This document shows positions 5,878 through 10,724 of a DNA stretch of 10,724 nt, piece by piece. Numbering within the stretch: position 1 is the stretch's first letter; every line of letters starts with the position of its first letter. The translations under genes were made by a program, and so were the position numbers. Source of the DNA: Bacillota bacterium. Lineage in GTDB: Bacteria; Bacillota; Clostridia; Oscillospirales; Acutalibacteraceae. The notes beneath the pieces are model-generated. The model was not told the origin of the DNA. It ran no database searches and was given only the letters and a program-made list of their open reading frames with translations. The stretch covers positions 1 through 10,724 of the forward strand of contig WQTL01000468.1 in assembly GCA_009786275.1 (NCBI GenBank), written 5' to 3'.

Positions 5878-5903
5878 GGAGACGCACTGCCGTGCGTCTC
5901 TAC
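5878..5903. repeat. Single arm of palindromic repeat (family 1)
   Basis: This 26-bp copy is identical to the right arm at 1833-1858 and again forms a GAGACGCAC/GTGCGTCTC hairpin. It fills most of the 61-bp gap between the GH78 stop (5928) and the DUF2079 start (5866), ending just before the DUF2079 Shine-Dalgarno. The bases GCATTTTG also occur next to the arm here (5863-5870) and in the spacer of the composite copy (1822-1829), so this may be a remnant of a longer element. A hairpin here could uncouple or reduce expression of the downstream genes. Confidence 0.9.
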
Positions 5904-5927
5904 ATTCCATGCGATATTTTGCGGCGC

Positions 5928-8117
5928 TTATTCGCCTTCGCCTATCGTATGTTCCCCCGGGCCCAGTGTTATAACCCGGCCCTCCAGCCGCGCCTCGGCG
6001 GTGCAGCCCTCGGGCACGGTGAATGCATACGCGAAGCCCTCGCCGGATTTGCGCCACCCGGCTTTCACGAGGCCGCGGCGGGTGTCGATCTCGGCATGGG
6101 CGTAGTCCAGGCGGGCGTCGGGCCGCGGGGCGAAGACGATGTGCCGGAAGCCCGGGCCGGCCTCATCCGTCTGTATGCCCGCGACCGCGCCGAACAGCCA
6201 GTCCGCCACGGAGCCGTAGGCATAGTGGTTGAAGGAATTCATGCCCGCGCTCTGGAAGGAGCCGTCGGGCCGCTGGCCGTCCCAGCGCTCCCAGATGGTG
6301 GTGGCCCCCATGGTGACGGGGTAGAGCCACGAGGGGTACTCGCGGCGCAGGAGGAGGCCGTAGGCGAGGGAGGCCAGGCCGTTTTCGCTCAGGGCGTGGA
6401 GCAGATAGGGCGCGCCCAGAAAGCCGGTCGTCAGGTGGCCGCACGCGCGGATGAGGGATTCCAATTGGGCGGCGACGCTTTTACGCATATCCCCTTGCAC
6501 CAGACCGAAGTGCAGTGCAAGCGCGCAGGCGGTTTGTGTGTTGCAAGCCAGCTTGCCGTCCCTGATGAATTCGCGGCGGAAGGCCTGCTCCGTCTGCTGG
6601 CGCTGAACTCTGTATTTCTCCACATCGATGCCCAGCGCCTCGCCCGCCTTTACCAGTATGCCAGTTGAATAAGCGAAAAAGGCGCCTTGCAGCACGGGCT
6701 TGGGCGTGGCGTCCTTGCCGTCCAGGTTCAGCCAGTCACCGAAATGCCCGCCGCCGGTCCACAGGCCGCCCTTGCTGTGGGCAATCATGTAGTCCACCCA
6801 GGCCCTCATGGAATCGAACTGGCGGCGCAAAATCTCCTGGTTCCCGTAGGTGCGGTAGATTTCCCAGGGGCAGATCACCGCGGCGTCGGCCCAGCCGGCG
6901 GAGCTGTCGCCGTTCCAGTGCACGCGGGGGATCACGTGGGGTACGCCGCCATTAGGGAGCTGCTCGCCGGCGAGGTCGGCCAGCCACTTGCTGAAGAAGC
7001 GCTCGCAGTCGTAGAGATAGCTGGCCGTGCGGCAGAACACCTGGGCGTCGCCCGTCCAGCCCAGGCGCTCGTCGCGCTGCGGGCAGTCGGTGGGGACATC
7101 CAGGAAGTTGCCGCGCATCCCCCACACGACATTCGAGAACAGCCGGTTCACCAGGGGCTCCGAGCACTCGAAATATCCCGTGCGCTTCATCTCGCTGTGC
7201 ACGACGACGGCGGTGAAGTCCTCGGGCTTGACCTCGCAGGGCCAGCCCTTCGGCTGCACGTAGCGGAAGCCCTGGAAGGTAAAGGCAGGCAGATACACGT
7301 GCGGCTTGCCGTCGCAGACGAATTCGATCTCCTGTTTGGCGCGGCGCAGGTTGGCGGTGTAAAAGTTCCCCGCGGCGTCGAGGATTTCCGCGTGGCGCAG
7401 GGTGCCCTTCTTCTTCGCCGGGCCTTTGATCTGGAATTCAACGTAGCCCGTGAGCACCTGCCCGAAATCCAGCACGAGTTCGCCCTGCGGCGTGGTGAAC
7501 ATGCGTTGGACGGGCAGGCGCTCGGTCTCCACGATGCGCTCGCCCTGCAGGGGGATCAAGATATCCTTCGGGAAATCGACAGTACGCGCGGGGAGAGGAT
7601 GCTTGTCCACGAAGCCCGCGTCGTAGGTTTCGCCGTTGTACATGTTGGCGCAGCGTGTCTTACTCTTGCGGCAGCGCCAGCCATCCCCGGTGGAGAGGGT
7701 CTCCCGCGTGCCGTCCTTGTATTCCAGCGTCAGCGCCGCCAGCAGGGCGGTCTCCCTGCCGCCCGGGAGCGGCCCGGGCCACAGCTTTGCGTGCCGCTTG
7801 TTCCTGTTCTTCTCGTGCATGCGCCAGCCCGGGCCCAGCTCGATGCTGAGGCGGTTTACGCCCTCGGCAAGCAGCTCTGTGATGTCGTAGGTCTGGTATT
7901 GCAGGCGCTTGCGGTAGTTCGTCCAGCCCGGGGCGAGGACCTCGCCGCCGACCTTCGCGCCGTTGAGCGTGGCGGCGTAGACGCCCAGGGCCGTGGCTTG
8001 CAAGGTAGCTTTTTTGGCGGGGCCCCGGGGGGTGAAATCGAAGAGGAATTCGATGGGGGCCTCGCCGGTTTTTTTGGGGTATTGCAGCCAGGATGCCGCA
8101 AAGATGGGGTCGGGCAT
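5928..8117 (-). CDS. GH78 alpha-L-rhamnosidase (cytoplasmic)
   Basis: This predicted 729-residue inverting glycoside hydrolase removes terminal alpha-L-rhamnose from plant glycans or glycosylated flavonoids. Domains in order: a rhamnosidase N-domain (about 36-200; ALGVYAATLNGAKVG, LAPGWTNYRKRLQYQTYDIT), a beta-sandwich domain (about 206-308; LDFGQVLTGYVEF, RHAEIL), an (alpha/alpha)6 catalytic barrel (about 312-645) and a C-terminal beta domain (about 647-722). The acidic cluster DCPQRDERLGWTGDAQ (344-359; D344, D349, E350, D357) and the general-base glutamate E610 in GATTIWERWDG match GH78 catalytic sites. No signal peptide or anchor is visible, so it should act inside the cell. It lacks the extra N-terminal domain of larger family members. 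The ATG at 8117 is one base after the isomerase stop, with AAGGAGAGG in the isomerase's last codons, implying translational coupling. Exact substrate unknown. Confidence 0.93.
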   Translation of the reverse strand: MPDPIFAASWLQYPKKTGEAPIEFLFDFTPRGPAKKATLQATALGVYAATLNGAKVGGEVLAPGWTNYRKRLQYQTYDITELLAEGVNRLSIELGPGWRMHEKNRNKRHAKLWPGPLPGGRETALLAALTLEYKDGTRETLSTGDGWRCRKSKTRCANMYNGETYDAGFVDKHPLPARTVDFPKDILIPLQGERIVETERLPVQRMFTTPQGELVLDFGQVLTGYVEFQIKGPAKKKGTLRHAEILDAAGNFYTANLRRAKQEIEFVCDGKPHVYLPAFTFQGFRYVQPKGWPCEVKPEDFTAVVVHSEMKRTGYFECSEPLVNRLFSNVVWGMRGNFLDVPTDCPQRDERLGWTGDAQVFCRTASYLYDCERFFSKWLADLAGEQLPNGGVPHVIPRVHWNGDSSAGWADAAVICPWEIYRTYGNQEILRRQFDSMRAWVDYMIAHSKGGLWTGGGHFGDWLNLDGKDATPKPVLQGAFFAYSTGILVKAGEALGIDVEKYRVQRQQTEQAFRREFIRDGKLACNTQTACALALHFGLVQGDMRKSVAAQLESLIRACGHLTTGFLGAPYLLHALSENGLASLAYGLLLRREYPSWLYPVTMGATTIWERWDGQRPDGSFQSAGMNSFNHYAYGSVADWLFGAVAGIQTDEAGPGFRHIVFAPRPDARLDYAHAEIDTRRGLVKAGWRKSGEGFAYAFTVPEGCTAEARLEGRVITLGPGEHTIGEGE

Positions 8118-8118
8118 G

Positions 8119-8961
8119 CTATATCCTCTCCTTCAGGAACTCAATCGCGTGGACGATGTCGTCATAGGGCCTGTCGCCCACCTCGCGCTCCACGGTGAGG
8201 AAGCCCTTATAGCCGATGTCCCGCAGGGCGTTCAGGTAGGCGGCCCAGTCCACCTGGCCCTCGCCGAGGGGCACCTCCTCGAAGCTGGGGCCGGTGACGA
8301 TGTGGCTTTCCACCATGCCGTAGACGACGTCCGGGTCCTTGTAGAAGATCTGCCGGCCGTCCTTGGCGTGGGTGTGCACGATATAATCTTTTAAAAGGTA
8401 GGCCGCGCCGGCGGGGTCGTCCCCCGTGACCATGACCAGGTTGGCGGGGTCGAGGTTCACCGCCACGCCGCGCGAGCCCAGGGAATCCAGGAAGGCCTTG
8501 AGCGCCGCGGCGGTCTCGGGGCCGGTTTCGATGGCGAAGTGGGCCTCCAGGCTGTCAGCGTATTGCGCCAGCGCGCCGCAGGCCTCCTGCAGGATCTGGA
8601 AGCGCGGATGGGCCGGGTCCGTTGGGACCACGCCGATGTGGGTGGTCACCACGTCGGTCTCCAGGTCTTTGGCGAGATCGAGGATGCGCTTGCTGCGCTC
8701 GATCTTTTCGGGGTTCTTTTCGGGATGGGTGAAGCCGCCGCCGCCGAGGTCGCCGCACAGGGCGGAGATCACCAGACCGTGGGATTTCACCAGGTCCAGC
8801 AGCTCGCGCCGCTTTTTCGGCGGGAGGTTCTCGGGTGCCATGTCCCCCCGGGTGGAGTAAATCTGCACGCCCTGCGCGCCGGCTTTGGCCGCCAGCGCCA
8901 GCGCGCTGCGCACGTCGGTGCGGAAGCCGTCCAGCAGGACGCCCAACAGAAAATCAGCCAT
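8119..8961 (-). CDS. Sugar (phosphate) isomerase/epimerase-like TIM-barrel protein
   Basis: This predicted 280-residue cytoplasmic protein belongs to the xylose-isomerase-like TIM-barrel superfamily (AP endonuclease family 2 fold), whose members isomerise or epimerise sugars and polyols using a divalent metal. Signs are GVQIYSTRGD (31-40) on an early strand, TTHIG (106-110), and the metal-site series AIETG (E145), VNLDPANL (D171), HTHAKDG (H198) and FLTVERE (E258 or E260), in the order typical of the family. Length is normal. The start at ATG 8961 is chosen because GGAGGA (8973-8968) lies six bases upstream; the upstream in-frame ATG at 8982 has no such site. It heads the minus-strand operon from a TTGCGC/TATACT promoter and is coupled to the GH78 rhamnosidase, so a role in processing the released sugar or aglycone-linked sugar is likely. 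It is not recognisably RhaA. Confidence 0.85.
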   Translation of the reverse strand: MADFLLGVLLDGFRTDVRSALALAAKAGAQGVQIYSTRGDMAPENLPPKKRRELLDLVKSHGLVISALCGDLGGGGFTHPEKNPEKIERSKRILDLAKDLETDVVTTHIGVVPTDPAHPRFQILQEACGALAQYADSLEAHFAIETGPETAAALKAFLDSLGSRGVAVNLDPANLVMVTGDDPAGAAYLLKDYIVHTHAKDGRQIFYKDPDVVYGMVESHIVTGPSFEEVPLGEGQVDWAAYLNALRDIGYKGFLTVEREVGDRPYDDIVHAIEFLKERI

Positions 8962-8991
8962 GTGCGTTCCTCCGTCATACAAGATAGGGAT

Positions 8992-9020
8992 AGTATAACA
9001 GAAAAGGCGGCGGGGCGCAA
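8992..9020 (-). promoter_or_regulatory. Promoter of the isomerase/GH78 operon
   Basis: On the minus strand TTGCGC (9020-9015) is 17 bp from TATACT (8997-8992). The -10 is five of six to consensus; the -35 keeps only TTG. Transcription would begin near 8985, giving a leader of about 25 bases before the ATG at 8961. It is divergent from the signal peptidase promoter at 9075-9103, about 55 bp away. The weak -35 would fit a regulated promoter, but no clear operator is seen. Confidence 0.65.
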
Positions 9021-9074
9021 TGCTTTATGGTAAAAAAACGTATTTCGCGGGGTAAATACTTTTTGAAAAAGGGA

Positions 9075-9103
9075 TTGACACCGTGTTACAACTGTGTTAT
9101 ACT
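9075..9103 (+). promoter_or_regulatory. Promoter of signal peptidase gene 1
   Basis: A perfect TTGACA (9075-9080) and TATACT (9098-9103) are separated by 17 bp, predicting strong sigma-A transcription from about 9110. The leader to the ATG is about 93 bases. A palindrome, TTATGCA/TGCATAG (9108-9124), overlaps the predicted start. Confidence 0.88.
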
Positions 9104-9202
9104 TTGCTTATGCAACTTGCATAGTAAAAAGGCAGCGTGCAAGCGTGTTTTTGTTTTTTTGAAGGGCATCTTTTATACGGTATTGACAGGAGAGAAGTAC
9201 AT
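9104..9202 (+). promoter_or_regulatory. Long 5' leader of signal peptidase gene 1, homologous to that of gene 2
   Basis: After the -10 box this leader matches 9934-10023 at about 25 of the first 34 aligned columns (shared AGTAAAA, GGCA and GTTTTTG blocks), and again at the ribosome site (GACAGGAGA). It can form a small hairpin TATGCA/TGCATA (9109-9123) or an alternative CTTGCA/TGCAAG (9116-9121 with 9138-9143) followed by T-rich sequence. A regulatory RNA role is possible but unproven, and the hairpins are not kept in the gene 2 leader. Confidence 0.4.
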
Positions 9203-9892
9203 ATGGCGAAAAAGCAAGCGGGGGAGAATATAGATAAAGAAAAGCAGGGCGGCGCCCTCCACAAGGCCGGCACGGCGCTCGGCATCCTGCTGATCCTGCT
9301 GTTGCTGCCAATGATAGCGTGCAACGTGACGCTGATTGTCAAGAGCTTCCTCCGGCCGGAAAAGGTCCCCACGATTTTCGGCGTCGCGCCGCTGATTGTG
9401 CTGTCCGGCTCCATGAGAGAAGAAATTCAGGTCAACGACCTGATTTTCGTCAAAGAGCAGGACCCTGACACCCTCGAGGTGGGCGACGTGATTGCCTACC
9501 AGTCCGTGGACAGGGGGAAGGAGACGATCGCCCACAGGATCATCGGCATAACCACCACGCCGGCGGGCCGCAGGCAGTTCACCACGAAGGGCGACAACAA
9601 CAACGCGGCCGACACCGACCCCGTGGAGACATACCAGGTAGTGGGCCGCTACTTCCTGCGGCTGCCCGGACTGGGGAAGGCCGCGCAGTTCCTGCAGACG
9701 ACCTGGGGCATCATCCTGAGCGTGGGCATCCCCATGCTGCTGTTCTTAATTTACGACGTGGTGCGGCGCACGCGCTACCGCCGCGGCGGGAAATATATCG
9801 ACAACGCGGAGTTCGAGCGCCTGAGCGCGCTGGCGGCCAAGGCGGAGGAAGCCCCCGCGCAGGAGGAGAATCCCCACGAAAACGAAAAATAA
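9203..9892 (+). CDS. SipW-like (ER-type) signal peptidase I, copy 1
   Basis: This predicted 229-residue membrane protease removes signal peptides from exported proteins. The catalytic serine is S70 in LSGSM (68-71) and the general base is H111 in AHRI; the histidine replaces the lysine of ordinary bacterial type I enzymes, which marks the SipW/ER-like class. Further conserved blocks are VNDLIFVK (77-84), VGDVIAYQ (93-100) and TKGDNNNAADTDPV (128-141). Two membrane helices flank the protease domain (about 24-46 and 167-187), followed by a charged cytoplasmic tail (188-229). The ATG at 9203 is chosen over an upstream in-frame GTG because AGGAGA (9188-9193) lies nine bases before it. It has its own strong promoter; no terminator is seen before the paralogue that follows 131 bases later. 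Substrates are probably specific, perhaps TasA/CalY-like proteins, but none is visible here. Confidence 0.9.
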   Translation: MAKKQAGENIDKEKQGGALHKAGTALGILLILLLLPMIACNVTLIVKSFLRPEKVPTIFGVAPLIVLSGSMREEIQVNDLIFVKEQDPDTLEVGDVIAYQSVDRGKETIAHRIIGITTTPAGRRQFTTKGDNNNAADTDPVETYQVVGRYFLRLPGLGKAAQFLQTTWGIILSVGIPMLLFLIYDVVRRTRYRRGGKYIDNAEFERLSALAAKAEEAPAQEENPHENEK

Positions 9893-9904
9893 TTCGCAAA
9901 AGCA

Positions 9905-9933
9905 TTGACAGCCCCCTTATTACATGCTATACT
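9905..9933 (+). promoter_or_regulatory. Promoter of signal peptidase gene 2
   Basis: A perfect TTGACA (9905-9910), a 17-bp spacer and TATACT (9928-9933) lie 13 bases after the stop of the first signal peptidase. The boxes match promoter 1 exactly, while the spacer sequence differs. The sequence after the -10 box is homologous to the leader of gene 1. Confidence 0.88.
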
Positions 9934-10023
9934 GTGTTATACAGGTTGAACAGTAAAAGGCATCGTTCTGCGGAGTTTTTGGAATATTTGGGACACAACA
10001 ACACATCGACAGGAGAATCCGGG

Positions 10024-10724
10024 ATGGCAAAGGGGAAACCAGAGCAGGAAAAGGGAAAGCGTGTTCCCCATATTGTAGGCAACGTGATCGGCATCGCGCT
10101 GATTGTGGTGCTGCTGCCTATCATGATCGCGAATACGACGCTGATTATCAAAAGCTATACGCAGCCCAACAAGGTGCCCAGCTTCCTGGGCGTGTCCCCG
10201 CTGATCGTGCAGTCCGGCTCCATGAAGGAGGCCATACAGGTCAACGACCTGATCTTCGTGAAAAAGGTGGACCCGGACACGCTGCAGCTCAAGGACATCA
10301 TCGCGTTCCAGCAGCTGGGCGAAACCACCGTGGTGACCCACCGCATCGTGGACATGAAACCCGACGAGAACGGCCGCGTCCAGTTCATCACCAAGGGCGA
10401 CAACAACAACACCCCCGATACGGATCCCTGCGACAAGCTCCAGGTGGTGGGCAAGTACTTCGGCAGGCTGGCGGGCGTGGGCAAGGTGGCCCTCTTCCTG
10501 CAGCAGCCCCTGGGCATGGTGGTCTGCGTGGCCGTGCCCCTGGCCGCGTTCCTGCTTTACGACGTCATCAAGCGGGTGCTCTATAACCGCAAGAAGAAGG
10601 GCGAGGACGACGCCGACAAGGAGGAGCTCGAGCGCCTGCGGGCCTTGGCCGCCGCCGTGGAGGCGGGGGAACCCCTCCCCGTGCAGCCCGCAGCCTCCGC
10701 GCAGCCCGAAGAACCCGCACCCGA
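10024..10724 (+). CDS. SipW-like signal peptidase I, copy 2 (3' end beyond window)
   Basis: This is a paralogue of the preceding gene, open to the window edge (233 codons seen, no stop). The catalytic serine is S66 in QSGSM (63-67) and the base is H106 in THRI; VNDLIFVK (73-80) and TKGDNNNTPDTDP (123-135) are shared with copy 1. Membrane helices lie at about 18-42 and 162-180. The cytoplasmic tail is longer and ends in a proline/alanine/glutamate-rich stretch (about 214-233), but its first part (ELERLRALAA) matches copy 1 (EFERLSALAA). The ATG at 10024 follows AGGAG (10011-10015) by eight bases. A dedicated promoter suggests independent control, and different tails or substrates may explain why both are kept. 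The missing end prevents judging full length. Confidence 0.9.
   Translation, partial: MAKGKPEQEKGKRVPHIVGNVIGIALIVVLLPIMIANTTLIIKSYTQPNKVPSFLGVSPLIVQSGSMKEAIQVNDLIFVKKVDPDTLQLKDIIAFQQLGETTVVTHRIVDMKPDENGRVQFITKGDNNNTPDTDPCDKLQVVGKYFGRLAGVGKVALFLQQPLGMVVCVAVPLAAFLLYDVIKRVLYNRKKKGEDDADKEELERLRALAAAVEAGEPLPVQPAASAQPEEPAP

Noticed and set aside
5867..5887. GTG start for DUF2079 inside the palindromic repeat
   Set aside because: It adds only repeat-encoded residues, and the GAGGAG site fits the ATG at 5866.
1783..5903. Possible CRISPR array from the repeated 26-bp palindromes
   Set aside because: Only three arms, two of them inverted and one 4 kb away, without regular spacers or cas genes.
6687..8198. 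Long plus-strand open frame opposite GH78
   Set aside because: It is antisense to a complete GH78 gene with catalytic motifs; no recognisable domain or ribosome site.
9137..9202. Upstream GTG start extending signal peptidase 1 by 22 residues
   Set aside because: The extension lies in T-rich leader with no ribosome site; the ATG at 9203 has a good one and matches the paralogue's start.
9104..9202. Known riboswitch in the signal peptidase leader
   Set aside because: No conserved core of a known riboswitch class was recognised; the hairpins are short and not shared with the second leader.

Overview
The window looks like chromosomal DNA from a GC-rich member of the Bacillota, probably an uncultured Clostridia-type gut bacterium. 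The support is indirect. Shine-Dalgarno sites are strong and AGGAG-like, promoters are classical sigma-A type (TTGACA, 17 bp, TATACT or TATCAT), the signal peptidases are SipW-like with a Ser/His dyad, and there is a small lipoprotein. Carbohydrate genes are typical of plant-glycan users. Short palindromic repeats sit between genes. No species can be named from the sequence alone.

Layout. A tRNA-Val(UAC) is cut by the left edge and reads leftward from its own promoter (1-108). A plus-strand pair follows: a GPH-family sugar:cation symporter (225-1814) and a small lipocalin-like lipoprotein (1887-2291). Two facing repeat copies separate this pair from convergent minus-strand genes. In transcription order the minus-strand block is: sugar isomerase/epimerase-like TIM-barrel protein (8961-8119), GH78 alpha-L-rhamnosidase (8117-5928), DUF2079 polytopic membrane protein (5866-4019), MFS permease (3989-2790) and secG (2683-2432). 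secG probably has its own promoter. The isomerase and GH78 genes are one nucleotide apart and translationally coupled. On the right, two tandem SipW-like signal peptidases read rightward (9203-9892; 10024 to the edge). Each has a near-consensus promoter and a homologous leader.

How the genes may work together. The GH78 enzyme has no signal peptide, so it should act in the cytoplasm on imported rhamnosides. The GPH symporter is a plausible importer and the coupled isomerase a plausible next step, but the sequence does not prove this. The two signal peptidases probably process a small set of exported proteins encoded beyond the right edge.

The most unusual feature is the repeats. Three families lie at gene ends: a GAGACGCAC/GTGCGTCTC palindrome, a C-run/G-run hairpin element and a 14-bp tandem unit. 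Each supplies the last codons and stop of a different membrane-protein gene (GPH symporter, MFS permease, DUF2079). No stretch longer than 300 bases lacks a gene. I saw no CRISPR array, transposase or obvious defence system.
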